Below are positions 34,638-43,599 of a stretch of DNA of 46,931 bases, one piece after another; the first letter of the stretch is position 1; each line of letters opens with the position of its first letter. The translations under genes were made by a program, and so were the position numbers. The stretch is from the NCBI GenBank assembly GCA_964514415.1, contig CAZEQL010000004.1, positions 1-46,931 on the forward strand, written 5' to 3'. The stretch comes from CAZEQL01 sp964514415 (GTDB taxonomy: Bacteria; Chloroflexota; Dehalococcoidia; GIF9; AB-539-J10). Below the pieces are notes generated by a model that saw only the letters and a list, made by a program, of their open reading frames with translations, was not told the DNA's origin and did not search any database.

Positions 34638-35599
34638 AGAAGAAAATAATAATTGTTACCCTGATTATTTTGCTGTTAGTAGCGGTAGTTATTCCTGCGG
34701 GTTGTATCCCGATAGCGAAGGGCGATAAAGTTGTGGTGATTCCACTCAGTGGGACTATTACAACTGGAAGCTCTTTCTTTGGTTCTACTATTACGCCTGA
34801 GGTGACGAAGGAGCAACTGCGTAAGGCAGAGAAAGATGATGCAGTAAGAGCGATTATTCTTCGCATAGACAGCCCTGGTGGATCAGTAGTAGTCTGTCAA
34901 GAAATCCTGAAGGAGGTAAAAAGGGTTAAGCAATCGAAGCCTATTGTGGTCAGCATGGGAAGTATGGCAGCTTCTGGTGGCTATTATATCTCCGCTGAAG
35001 CTGACAGGATTGTAGCTCTTCCAGGCACATTGACAGGAAGCATCGGCGTTATTTCTCAAATACCCAATGTTAAGGGACTTTATGATAAGCTAGGGATTGA
35101 AATGCAGACTTTCAAGGGTGGCAAGTATAAAGATATGTATACCGGACTGAGGAAGCTAACGCCTGAGGAAAGTGAAATTATGCAAAAATTGGTTGATTAC
35201 TATTATAATCAATTTGTTGATGTAGTAGCTGAAGGCAGAGGGCTAAACAAAGAAGAGGTTAGGAATTTAGCTACCGGGCAACTTTACACAGGTGTTGAAG
35301 CCAAGGAATTAGGGCTGGTTGATGAACTGGGTGACCAGGATACGGCCATAGATTTGGCAATAGAGTTAGCCGGTATTACAAGCGCCCGTGTAGAGTACTA
35401 TGAGCTCCCGAGTAAATCTTTATTAGAATCACTTCTGGGAATAAAGCTGGATAGCTTAGTTGATGCTATCGAAATGAGATCACTGGGATTGAGTGGACAA
35501 GATATAATTCTCCTGGAAACCTTAAGCCATACCTACCCTCAGCCTCAATATCTCGTCTCCTCTGTTTTCTCCCTTCAAGGAGTAAGTGAGGTAGGCTAA
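34634..35599 (+). CDS. sppA: Signal peptide peptidase SppA-type protease
   Basis: This 321-residue S49 protease has an N-terminal membrane anchor or signal (KKKIIIVTLIILLLVAVV) ending near AGC, which could be a non-standard lipobox. Core motifs are ILRIDSPGG and the nucleophile in MGSMAASGGYY, with lysine in the TFKGGKYKDM region. It is the short, single-domain type that forms octamers at the membrane. Start ATGA overlaps the previous stop by 4 bases and its stop overlaps aroC by 1 (TAATG), so translation is coupled both ways. It degrades leftover signal peptides; no functional tie to the sugar genes is apparent. Confidence 0.93.
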   Translation: MKKKIIIVTLIILLLVAVVIPAGCIPIAKGDKVVVIPLSGTITTGSSFFGSTITPEVTKEQLRKAEKDDAVRAIILRIDSPGGSVVVCQEILKEVKRVKQSKPIVVSMGSMAASGGYYISAEADRIVALPGTLTGSIGVISQIPNVKGLYDKLGIEMQTFKGGKYKDMYTGLRKLTPEESEIMQKLVDYYYNQFVDVVAEGRGLNKEEVRNLATGQLYTGVEAKELGLVDELGDQDTAIDLAIELAGITSARVEYYELPSKSLLESLLGIKLDSLVDAIEMRSLGLSGQDIILLETLSHTYPQPQYLVSSVFSLQGVSEVG

Positions 35600-36801
35600 T
35601 GGGACAATTTCATTTTCTCACCGCTGGAGAATCCCATGGAAAGGGATTAGTAACTATAGTTGAAGGGATGGTAGCTGACTTGCCGCTGGAGGCGGGGTAT
35701 ATCAACAGGGAATTGAAGCGACGTCAGGCAGGCTATGGGCGTGGTCCCCGCATGGCAATTGAAGAGGATAAAGCCGAAATTATTTCGGGAATCCGTTATG
35801 GGCTCACTATGGGCAGTCCTATTGCACTGTTTATCCCCAATCGGGATTGGGAAAATTGGCAAGAAACGATGAGCACTACTCCATCAGGAGAAGAGACAGA
35901 ATCGATAACTCGTCCTCGTCCAGGACATGCTGACCTGGCGGGTGTAGCTAAATATGGTCTAAGGGATATTAGACCAATAATAGAAAGGGCCAGCGCTCGG
36001 GAAACTGCTGCCCGAGTAGCTGCTGGAGCTATTGCCAAAAGATTTCTGGAGGAGTTTGGTATTGTTATTCACAGCCATACTGTAGATATTGGACAGCATC
36101 ATTGCAAGCAAAGCGAAGCAACCTCTATAAATTGGCAACATGTTGAAGCTTCTCCAGTTCGTTGTGCCAATGCCGAGCTTGAAAAGGCAATGATGGCAGC
36201 TATCGATGAAGCTAAAGCTAAGGGGGATACCCTGGGTGGCACTTTTGAGGTAATTGCTACAGGAGTGCCTCTTGGATTGGGCAGTCATGTGCAGTGGGAC
36301 CGCCGCCTTGATGGCAGAATTGCTCAGGCGGTAATGAGCATTAATGCCGTGAAGGGAGTGGAAATCGGAGATGGATTTGCCTTAGCTGAGCTTAAAGGCT
36401 CACAAGCCCACGATGTTATCGAACCCATCCCTCCCACGTCATTGCGAGGAGCGTTAGCGACGAAGCAATCTCCACCCTGGCGCCATGTCACTAACCGTGC
36501 TGGTGGCATTGAAGGTGGCATAACCAATGGAGAGCCAATTGTAATCAGAGCTGCAGTTAAGCCGATTGCTACCCTGGGCAAGCCGTTACCTTCCATAGAC
36601 CTTCGCAGCGGTGAGGTAGCCCAAGCTCACTACGAGCGTAGTGATGTTTGTATCGTTCCTGCCGCTGGAGTGATTGCCGAAGCTATGCTGGCTATTGTTT
36701 TAGCTGATAGCTGCCTGGAAAAATTCGGCGGCGATAACTTGAAGGAGACCCTGGGGAATTATCATAATTATTTGAGCAGCATATCTCGCTCGCTGGTCTA
36801 A
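35599..36801 (+). CDS. aroC: Chorismate synthase with repeat-derived insert
   Basis: The 400-residue FMN-dependent enzyme makes chorismate from EPSP, the last step of the shared aromatic pathway. It has TAGESHGKGLV, RRQAGYGRGPRM, RPGHADLAG and the TNRAGGIEGGITNGEP segment. Residues 280-292 (SLRGALATKQS) are encoded by an in-frame palindromic repeat just before TNRAGGIEGG, a loop near the FMN site; AroC without it would be about 385. Conserved residues flank it intact, so activity is plausible. An antiparallel restriction-modification pair follows and the next shikimate gene, aroKB, is 2 kb on. Confidence 0.95.
   Translation: MGQFHFLTAGESHGKGLVTIVEGMVADLPLEAGYINRELKRRQAGYGRGPRMAIEEDKAEIISGIRYGLTMGSPIALFIPNRDWENWQETMSTTPSGEETESITRPRPGHADLAGVAKYGLRDIRPIIERASARETAARVAAGAIAKRFLEEFGIVIHSHTVDIGQHHCKQSEATSINWQHVEASPVRCANAELEKAMMAAIDEAKAKGDTLGGTFEVIATGVPLGLGSHVQWDRRLDGRIAQAVMSINAVKGVEIGDGFALAELKGSQAHDVIEPIPPTSLRGALATKQSPPWRHVTNRAGGIEGGITNGEPIVIRAAVKPIATLGKPLPSIDLRSGEVAQAHYERSDVCIVPAAGVIAEAMLAIVLADSCLEKFGGDNLKETLGNYHNYLSSISRSLV
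36438..36473 (+). repeat. In-gene palindromic repeat, aroC
   Basis: GTCATTGCGAGGAGCG-TTAGCGACGAAGCAATCTCC: both ends match the other copies. It is read in a different frame from the alaS and ruvX copies (SLRGALATKQS). Confidence 0.82.
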
Positions 36802-36813
36802 GCTGGTAAGTCT

Positions 36814-37776
36814 TTAAGGCTTAAACTCAAAGACTGTATGCTCTCCATTTCGTTTATGGTGAATGGAGAATACTTTAATCTCGGGCATTTTTGAACGCAA
36901 TTCTTTCTCTAGCCTCTTTGCTGAAGGCGTTGCTTGAAGAATAAGATTAAAGCTGCCCTCTGAGATTTCAGGATAAAAGCTGCTGTGAGGATTCCCCTCA
37001 GAATGCACCTCAGCCATAATCCTCAAGCGAGGTCTTACTGAGGCTTTTTCTATGACTTGGGAGCTTGCTATTATAGTCTGGTCTGTAACATAAGAAAGAG
37101 CCTCTTCTATTTGTTTAAGAGCCTCAGGGGTCAGTGCCACATCCTTTTTCTCTAGGTGAGTATGTAGAACGTTTAGGAACATCTGATAGATAAGATGCTC
37201 CTTTGGAACCGTCTCAAAAAATGCTCCATCAACTACAGAAATCTTCATCCTCTTGCTATCTGCATGGGTTCTTACGAGATAAAAGCACTTTCGTTGATGT
37301 GTGTGATAGTCCTCCTCTTCGGTAAGCTCTTCATCTTTGATGGAAGCAATCCTGGAAACGAGATTACTTCCATTAACTATATCTATCTCTTCTAGGCTTT
37401 TATACTTAGTGGGAAGAGTTGAATTAAATGAAGCTATATTCCCGCTTCTCGAATCCTTTAGCTCCAGTAAGCAACCACACTTTAATTCACCATGATGTTT
37501 CTGTAGCTTGAATAGGAAATCCGGAAACTGCCCCAATTCCGAATATAAAAGCCTTTCTTCTACCCCTTGGCTTTTCAGCCATTCTGGATGTAAGCCAGCC
37601 CAAAAATCATAGCCATACTTCTGTTTAGCATCGCTGCGGTTATCTACATAAGCTAAATTGCCCCCGCTTCCTTTCAGCACTATTTCATCTAAAGGGGAAT
37701 GAAGGTTGATTCCTTTTCGTTTCAGGTTATTTATTGTGCTAACGAAGAACTCAGTGACATCGGTAAATTCATGCAT
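36814..37776 (-). CDS. Putative type II restriction endonuclease
   Basis: The 320-residue protein is not one I can name. It carries a PD-(D/E)xK pattern: PD at 85-86 and ELK at 105-107 in LLELKDSRSGNIASFNS, with N/S residues after K107 that recall type II enzymes. It overlaps the methyltransferase gene by 8 bases (ATGCATGA), making a two-gene R-M operon with the methylase first. No membrane segment or second catalytic domain is visible. An unusual restriction family is likely; an accessory R-M protein is the alternative. Confidence 0.75.
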   Translation of the reverse strand: MHEFTDVTEFFVSTINNLKRKGINLHSPLDEIVLKGSGGNLAYVDNRSDAKQKYGYDFWAGLHPEWLKSQGVEERLLYSELGQFPDFLFKLQKHHGELKCGCLLELKDSRSGNIASFNSTLPTKYKSLEEIDIVNGSNLVSRIASIKDEELTEEEDYHTHQRKCFYLVRTHADSKRMKISVVDGAFFETVPKEHLIYQMFLNVLHTHLEKKDVALTPEALKQIEEALSYVTDQTIIASSQVIEKASVRPRLRIMAEVHSEGNPHSSFYPEISEGSFNLILQATPSAKRLEKELRSKMPEIKVFSIHHKRNGEHTVFEFKP

Positions 37777-38647
37777 TTAGAAGTTTTCCTTGCTCGCCTA
37801 TGCTCATTTTCTCAGCCATCCAAATATCGCTTAAATTTGGTGTAAACTTATAATAATCATAATATCGAAGAATACTGTCGGCAGGTCGCGAGAATTTGAG
37901 ACGCATTTCGATAATCTTGGCGTATTCAGGGTCTATTTCCACACCTATGCAATTCCGCTTTAATTCATTAGCAACCACCAAGGTTGTTCCTGTCCCAGCA
38001 AATGGGTCAAATACAATATCTCCAGGCATAGTAGATGACAATATAATTCTTAGGAGCAATGCTACGGGAGATTGCTGGGTATGAATTCTCTTTCCCTTTT
38101 CATCTCTTATTGCTTCATCTCCAGCAAAGTATCCTGATGTCAGCTCTCTAATGTCATCCCATACATCTGTCAGGTAGGCTCCGTTAGTCCTTTCATATTT
38201 ATATTGTGGTGGGAGCGGCAAATCTACACGCAGTTTGTTAAATGTCCTCGGCTTATCTCCTTTGGTAGCAAATACAATTATCTGGTGTTGCTTAGAAAAC
38301 CTAAATTCGCATGGGACAGCAGAAGTTTTCTTCTTCCAGATGATTAGGTTCTGGAATTCCCAATTTGCTTCTCTGAGTATTCTTAACACTTGTTCGGCAT
38401 TCTTTTCCCTTTGCATGAAATAAATAGCTCCGCCCTCAGTTGTTGCCTCATAAACCTTCGATAGCACTTCCTCCAACCATGCCCAATACTTGTCGTCAGG
38501 TTGACTATCATCAAAGAATCTATAGTCTTTTCCCTGTCTGAAAAGAGGGTCGACAAAGGTGAGGTGGATATTGCTTATAGCCCCCCTGTTAAGATATTCA
38601 AGGCAATCCCCTTCTAGTATCTCGTAAATTGTTTGCTGAAGTTCCAT
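37769..38647 (-). CDS. DNA methyltransferase, beta class, motif IV variant
   Basis: This 292-residue enzyme has beta-class order: motif IV first (DPLF at 33-36), then the target-recognition region, then the AdoMet motif DPFAGTG at 214-220. Motif IV is expected to be DPPF/DPPY; a CTT codon replaces CCT for the second proline. The other motifs (IVFDPFAGTGTT, ELKRNCIGVEIDPEY, and QQSPVALLLRII for motif X-like contacts) are intact. It shares an 8-base overlap with a PD-ExK nuclease. It likely methylates adenine N6 or cytosine N4 to protect host DNA, if DPLF is active. Confidence 0.88.
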   Translation of the reverse strand: MELQQTIYEILEGDCLEYLNRGAISNIHLTFVDPLFRQGKDYRFFDDSQPDDKYWAWLEEVLSKVYEATTEGGAIYFMQREKNAEQVLRILREANWEFQNLIIWKKKTSAVPCEFRFSKQHQIIVFATKGDKPRTFNKLRVDLPLPPQYKYERTNGAYLTDVWDDIRELTSGYFAGDEAIRDEKGKRIHTQQSPVALLLRIILSSTMPGDIVFDPFAGTGTTLVVANELKRNCIGVEIDPEYAKIIEMRLKFSRPADSILRYYDYYKFTPNLSDIWMAEKMSIGEQGKLLNA

Positions 38648-38676
38648 AAGGCTCTCGTTTCTCTCTACTGGATTGT

Positions 38677-38703
38677 ATTATATCCTATCGAAAGGATTCT
38701 CAA
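38677..38703 (-). promoter_or_regulatory. Promoter of the type II R-M operon
   Basis: On the minus strand TTGAGA (38698-38703) and TATAAT (38677-38682) are 15 bases apart, shorter than optimal. The spacer contains an inverted repeat, ATCCT...AGGAT (38682-38697), a possible operator. Confidence 0.45.
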
Positions 38704-38714
38704 TAGCCTTAATC

Positions 38715-38743
38715 TTGCCTCAATCTGGCTTTTTCAATATACT
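38715..38743 (+). promoter_or_regulatory. Promoter of aroKB
   Basis: TTGCCT (38715-38720) and TATACT (38738-38743) are separated by 17 bases, 19 bases before the aroKB start. aroKB therefore need not depend on the upstream aro genes. Confidence 0.55.
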
Positions 38744-38762
38744 AGCAAAGGATTTTTGTTCT

Positions 38763-40472
38763 ATGAAGAGGCAAGCAGTTAATATCATCCTTACGGGTTT
38801 TTCTGGCACAGGTAAGTCTCTAGTGGCTAAAGAGGTAGCACAGAGGTTAAGTTGGAATTTCGTTGATACTGACGAAGAGGTAGTCAAACAAGCGGGCAAG
38901 CCCATTGCTGAGATTTTTCAGCAGGATGGCGAGTGCAAGTTTAGAGAGCTAGAGCATGAGATAATCGAGAAGGCTTGTCAACAAGAAGAAACAGTCATAG
39001 CTATTGGAGGCGGTGCTATTGTTGACTCTCGAAATTATGATTTGCTTGCCGAAAATGGCTGGATCATTTGTCTGGAAGCTAAACCGGAAACAATCTATCA
39101 ACGCCTGTTTCAAGAAAGCAATTACAGCTTTGGAACTGAAGTGCGCCCCCTTCTTGCCAATGACAATCCCACAGAGCGCATCAGGCAACTTAAAGCCTCT
39201 CGACAGTTTTACTATGCTAATGTCGACTGGATAATCCATACTGACAGACTAGGCATTAATCAAGTAGCTGAGGAAGTAATAAGGGCTTGGAGATTGCTGC
39301 GCTCTACTCGCAATGACAAAGCGAAAGCTTGCGATAGCATAGATAAAGATGCTACCTGTTGGGTGGAGACTGCCACTCAAAGTTATCCCATTTTTGTTGG
39401 CTATGGTCTGTTAGATAAGCTGGGAGAAAAGATAAAGGGGAGAGATTTGTCGGGTGTAATCACTATAATTAGCGATGAAACGGTCTTTTCTCTGTATGGC
39501 AGCAAAGCCGAAAAGGTTCTCAAAAATGCTGGTTTTGCAGTTAACTCCTTTGTGGTGCCACCAGGCGAAGCAACCAAAAGCATTGATTCTGCTACAAAGA
39601 TTTATGACTTTTTGGTAAAGCACCGAACGGAGCGGGATGATGTTCTTATTGCCTTGGGGGGTGGTATGGTGGGTGATCTGGCTGGTTTCGTGGCTGCTAC
39701 TTTCCTGCGTGGTATGCCCTGGATACAGGTGCCAACCAGCTTGATGGCTATGGTCGATGCCAGCATTGGAGGCAAAGTAGGTGTTAACCATCCTCAAGGG
39801 AAAAATCTTATCGGCGCTTTTTATCAGCCTAGCTTTGTTTTGGCTGATATCCAAACTCTTACAACTTTACCCCAACGGGAGTTAACTTCAGGCTGGGCTG
39901 AGGTTATTAAGTATGGTTTAATAATGGACAAAGAGTTTTTTGCTTTCCTGGAATCCAATGTAGAAGAATTAGTAGGGCTGGAGTCGAATGCAATTAGCAA
40001 AGCTATATCTCGTAGCGCTGGTATCAAAGCTCAGATTGTCAGTGAAGATGAGAAAGAGCGTGGCAAACGCACTATTTTAAACTATGGTCATACCATTGCT
40101 CACGGATTGGAAGCGGCTACTCAGTACGAGCGTTTTCTCCATGGTGAGGCAGTAGCTATTGGCATGATGGGAGCAGCCAAGCTTAGTCAAAGGCTCGGCC
40201 TTTTATCTTCAGAAGCGGTTACAAGACAACAATCCCTCTTAGAAAAATTTAATTTACCCGTAAGTTTTTCTAGAATAGATTTGGGGAGAGTGACAGGGGC
40301 TATGGAATTAGATAAGAAGACCAGAGGAAAGGCAATCCGCTGGGTTCTTTTAAAAAGCATAGGCAATACAATGATTCGTAATGACGTGTCTCAACAGAAT
40401 GTGCTGGCTGTTCTTCAAGAGCTAGCAGGTCTATTCCCTCAATCAACTCAATTGAATGAAAGCCTTTCATAG
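38763..40472 (+). CDS. aroKB: Shikimate kinase / 3-dehydroquinate synthase fusion
   Basis: This 569-residue protein fuses two shikimate-pathway enzymes. Residues 1-172 are AroK: Walker A GFSGTGKS at 12-19, the shikimate site DTDEEV, and AIGGGAIV. Residues from about 196 are AroB: the NAD/metal-binding GGGMVGDLAGF, VPTSLMAMVDASIGGK, and the histidines of LNYGHTIAHGLEAAT and HGEAVAIG. AroB acts first in the pathway and AroK later, so the fusion is not a consecutive-step channel. The linker contains an in-frame repeat copy. I start at the ATG 38763; an open frame 30 codons upstream is less likely, since it overlaps the promoter. Confidence 0.94.
   Translation: MKRQAVNIILTGFSGTGKSLVAKEVAQRLSWNFVDTDEEVVKQAGKPIAEIFQQDGECKFRELEHEIIEKACQQEETVIAIGGGAIVDSRNYDLLAENGWIICLEAKPETIYQRLFQESNYSFGTEVRPLLANDNPTERIRQLKASRQFYYANVDWIIHTDRLGINQVAEEVIRAWRLLRSTRNDKAKACDSIDKDATCWVETATQSYPIFVGYGLLDKLGEKIKGRDLSGVITIISDETVFSLYGSKAEKVLKNAGFAVNSFVVPPGEATKSIDSATKIYDFLVKHRTERDDVLIALGGGMVGDLAGFVAATFLRGMPWIQVPTSLMAMVDASIGGKVGVNHPQGKNLIGAFYQPSFVLADIQTLTTLPQRELTSGWAEVIKYGLIMDKEFFAFLESNVEELVGLESNAISKAISRSAGIKAQIVSEDEKERGKRTILNYGHTIAHGLEAATQYERFLHGEAVAIGMMGAAKLSQRLGLLSSEAVTRQQSLLEKFNLPVSFSRIDLGRVTGAMELDKKTRGKAIRWVLLKSIGNTMIRNDVSQQNVLAVLQELAGLFPQSTQLNESLS
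39291..39321 (-). repeat. In-gene palindromic repeat, aroKB linker
   Basis: Read on the plus strand, AGATTGCTGCGCTCTACTCG then CAATGAC is the reverse-orientation form (compare GATTGCTTCGC...CGCAATGA at 46109-46133). It encodes RLLRSTRNDK at the junction between the two enzyme domains. It is a diverged copy. Confidence 0.7.
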
Positions 40473-40480
40473 GCTATAAT
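40452..40480 (+). promoter_or_regulatory. Promoter of the aspS-tig-clpP unit
   Basis: TTGAAT (40452-40457) and TATAAT (40475-40480) are spaced by 17 bases and lie over the aroKB stop. AGCCT...AGGCT (40461-40475) is an inverted repeat within the spacer, and ATAGGCTA occurs twice just downstream. Confidence 0.55.
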
Positions 40481-40512
40481 CCTCTAAATAGGCTAAAGGA
40501 AGGAGAATATCT

Positions 40513-42306
40513 TTGCTCAAAAGCCATAGTTGTGGTGAATTAAGAAAAGAGCATATTGGGCAGCAAGTGATATTAGCCGGTTGGGTACATCGGCGACGTG
40601 ACCACGGTGGCATGGCATTCATTGATCTACGAGACAGTGAAGGTATAGTTCAAGTGGTATTTAACCCCCAGATATTGGAGGCGGCATATCATATGATCAG
40701 TTCACTCCACAATGAATACGTAATCCAGATTTCGGGGAAAGTTGCCTCACGCCCTAAAGGAACAGAGAATTTTAAATTAGCTACCGGGGAAATTGAAGTT
40801 ATAACTGAAAAAGCTATCCTGCTTAATCCATCAAAAACACCACCATTTTACATAAATGAAGACGTGGAAGTTGAGGAAAGTCTTTGCCTCGAAAATCGCT
40901 ACTTGTATCTGAGAAGACCAAGAATGAAAGATAATCTCGTCCTGCGTCACAAGGTAATAAAATTCATTCGTGATTTCCTCGATACTAAGGGCTTCATTGA
41001 AATTGAGACACCTATTTTAATTAAGAGTACTCCTGAGGGAGCTCGAGATTACCTCGTGCCCAGTCGTCTCAACCCGGGTAAGTTTTATGCCCTTCCCCAA
41101 TCCCCTCAGCAGCTCAAACAAATCCTTATGGTAGCTGGGTTTGAAAAGTATTTTCAGATAGCTCGTTGCTTTCGAGACGAAGACCTTCGAGCTGATCGTC
41201 AACCCGAATTTACTCAGCTTGACCTGGAAATGAGCTTTGTAGAAGAAGAAGATATATTGCACCTTACGGAGGAACTTTTTATCTCGCTTATGAAAAGTGT
41301 CAAACCAGAAATGCAAATATTAAACCCTTTTCCTCGCCTCTCTTACAAGGAAGCAAGGGAGCGCTATGGCACGGACAAACCAGATGTGCGTTTCGGCTTG
41401 GAACTCAAAGATATCTCTGATATTGCTGCTCAAACCAGATTTGATATTTTTCGCTCCGCTCTTAATAGTGGCGGCAAGGTAAAAGGCATATGTGTTCCTG
41501 GTTGCGCTTATTACAGCCGACATCAAGTTGAAGAATTGATTAATCTGGCTCAAGCCAGCGGGGCTAAAGGTTTAACAACAATAGCTTTTACAGCAGAATC
41601 TTTGACATCAAGTGAGGTGAAGTCAGCGGCTGCTAAATATCTAACCCAATCTCAGTTAGAAGGTATCGCTGCTAGATTCGAGGCTAGGTCTGGTGATCTT
41701 TTACTCATTGTCGCTGATAAACTAGAGGTGGTTGACAAAACGCTCGATGAGTTACGCCGTGGAATGGCGCGCCGACTTAATCTATTAGACTCTAATTTAA
41801 TGGCTTTCACCTTTGTAGTTGAGTTTCCCTTATTGGAATGGAATGAGGCAGCAAATCGCTGGGAGACTATGCATCACCCATTTACTGCTCCTCGGGAGGA
41901 AGACGTTTTGCTACTTGATACTGAGTTAGCTAAAGTTCACGGTTACCATTATGATATTGTGTGCAATGGCTGTGAACTCGGCAGTGGCAGCATCAGAATT
42001 TACAAACGCCAGCTCCAGGAGAAGGTATTTAGCCTCCTTGGCTACAGTAATAAAGAGATGGAAAGCCAATTTGGATGTCTTTTAAGAGCATTAGAGTATG
42101 GAGCACCGCCTCATGGTGGCATTGCTATAGGACTGGACCGTCTAATGATGATACTTGCTGAGGAGCGGACTATCAGAGAAGTCATTGCCTTCCCTAAAAA
42201 TCAAAACGCTGTTGACCTGATGTTCGATAGTCCCTCGTATGTTGATAAGAATCAACTTGATGAACTAAACCTTGAGCTAAAGCATAAACAGATTAGCAGG
42301 ACATGA
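40513..42306 (+). CDS. aspS: Aspartyl-tRNA synthetase, bacterial type
   Basis: The 597-residue class II synthetase has an N-terminal OB fold (VILAGWVHRRRDHGGMAF), motif 2 FRDEDLRADRQPEFTQLD, a bacterial GAD insertion near 285-415 and motif 3 GGIAIGLDRLMMIL. The Asp site QSPQQLKQI is present. The TTG start follows GGAGA by 6 bases. Whether it charges only tRNA-Asp or also tRNA-Asn cannot be told here, since no GatCAB is in view. tig follows after 3 bases and clpP overlaps that. Confidence 0.95.
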   Translation: MLKSHSCGELRKEHIGQQVILAGWVHRRRDHGGMAFIDLRDSEGIVQVVFNPQILEAAYHMISSLHNEYVIQISGKVASRPKGTENFKLATGEIEVITEKAILLNPSKTPPFYINEDVEVEESLCLENRYLYLRRPRMKDNLVLRHKVIKFIRDFLDTKGFIEIETPILIKSTPEGARDYLVPSRLNPGKFYALPQSPQQLKQILMVAGFEKYFQIARCFRDEDLRADRQPEFTQLDLEMSFVEEEDILHLTEELFISLMKSVKPEMQILNPFPRLSYKEARERYGTDKPDVRFGLELKDISDIAAQTRFDIFRSALNSGGKVKGICVPGCAYYSRHQVEELINLAQASGAKGLTTIAFTAESLTSSEVKSAAAKYLTQSQLEGIAARFEARSGDLLLIVADKLEVVDKTLDELRRGMARRLNLLDSNLMAFTFVVEFPLLEWNEAANRWETMHHPFTAPREEDVLLLDTELAKVHGYHYDIVCNGCELGSGSIRIYKRQLQEKVFSLLGYSNKEMESQFGCLLRALEYGAPPHGGIAIGLDRLMMILAEERTIREVIAFPKNQNAVDLMFDSPSYVDKNQLDELNLELKHKQISRT

Positions 42307-42309
42307 GAT

Positions 42310-43599
42310 ATGGAAGTAACTACTGAAAAGACGGAAAATTGCCAACTATATCTCAATATAAAGGCTGAATCCGCCGAGTTAGATAAATCTCTAAACGAAG
42401 TTTATCATCGCCTGGTTAGTAAAGTTTCCATACCTGGTTTCCGCAAAGGAAAAGCCCCCAGAGCTATTCTGGAGCAGCATTTAGGTAAAGACACTTTGCT
42501 TGAAGATGCCCTGGAACATCTGATACCGCAGCTCTACAAACAAGCAGTTGAGTCGGAGAAGATTGATGCTATTGCTGAACCACAAATAGAAATTGCTCAG
42601 ACCGAGCCTCTGATTTTTAAAGCTATAGTGCCGCTTAAACCCACAGTTAAGCTTGGCGATTACTATGACATAAAACTGGAGACTGAGCCGGTAAAAGTCA
42701 GTAATGCGGAAATTGAAGCAGCTATGGAGCAGATTCGACAAGAGCAAGCAATATTAACGCCTGTGGACCGTCCTGTTCAATTCGATGATTTGGTCACCAT
42801 CAACATCGAGGCTGAAGTTGAAGGCAAGCCATTCCTAAACCACCAAGATATGGTATATGAAGTAGAGCAGGCTTCAGTTTTGCCTTTACAAGGATTTGCT
42901 CAAAATTTGGAGGGAGCCGAAAAAAATAAAGAGCGAACTTTTAGTCTCAATGCTCCTGTTGATTATGACATTAAGGAACTTGCTGGCAAGGAATGCGTTT
43001 TCAAGATTGTTGTTACTGAAATAAAGGAAAAGGAGTTACCACAACTTGATGATGAATTAGCCAAAAGTATTGGCTACGATAATCTCGCTGTTATGAAGGA
43101 AAAAGTGGCTACCGATTTGAAGGCTAAAGCTGAGGGGAAAAGTCGCTTAGAGTTGAGACAAAAAACTCTCGATGCTGTTGTGGAACTCAGTGAAGTAGAC
43201 TACCCACCTGTTTTAGAGGATAGAGAAATTGATGGGCTTCTTGAGGACGAGGCACGATACTTTGGTTTCAGTGATGTGCAGGATTACCTAAAGAGAACTA
43301 ACAAGACAGAAAAGGAATATAGGCAAGAATTGCGTCCTGTAGCCAAAAAGCGAGTTATTCACTCACTTGTCTTGGAGAAGATAGCTGAGGTAGAAAAAAT
43401 TGAATTTACCGACTCAGAAGTAGATAATAAAATAAAGGAAATTACAGGGAACGTCGAGGATAGAGAAAAAATGCAGCAACTTTTGGCACTGCCGCAAATT
43501 AGAAAATCAGTTGGACAGTCTCTGCGCACTCAAAAGACGCTAGATCGACTGGTACAAATGGTCAGCGGCAGTGGGAAAGATAAAACAGAGGAGGTATGA
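42310..43599 (+). CDS. tig: Trigger factor chaperone
   Basis: The 429-residue ribosome-bound chaperone has the binding signature GFRKGKAP near 38-45. A PPIase-like middle domain (about 150-240) and a helical C-terminal arm follow. PPIase residues are diverged, as in many bacteria. It begins 3 bases after aspS, and its TGA overlaps clpP by 4. The tig-clpP order is the common bacterial one, here without clpX. Confidence 0.95.
   Translation: MEVTTEKTENCQLYLNIKAESAELDKSLNEVYHRLVSKVSIPGFRKGKAPRAILEQHLGKDTLLEDALEHLIPQLYKQAVESEKIDAIAEPQIEIAQTEPLIFKAIVPLKPTVKLGDYYDIKLETEPVKVSNAEIEAAMEQIRQEQAILTPVDRPVQFDDLVTINIEAEVEGKPFLNHQDMVYEVEQASVLPLQGFAQNLEGAEKNKERTFSLNAPVDYDIKELAGKECVFKIVVTEIKEKELPQLDDELAKSIGYDNLAVMKEKVATDLKAKAEGKSRLELRQKTLDAVVELSEVDYPPVLEDREIDGLLEDEARYFGFSDVQDYLKRTNKTEKEYRQELRPVAKKRVIHSLVLEKIAEVEKIEFTDSEVDNKIKEITGNVEDREKMQQLLALPQIRKSVGQSLRTQKTLDRLVQMVSGSGKDKTEEV

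Noticed and set aside
38673..38762. N-terminal extension of aroKB
   Set aside because: It overlaps the promoter at 38715-38743 and encodes hydrophobic residues with no AroK counterpart.
39411..39854. 147-codon frame antisense to aroB
   Set aside because: It overlaps conserved AroB catalytic motifs on the other strand and has no family signature.
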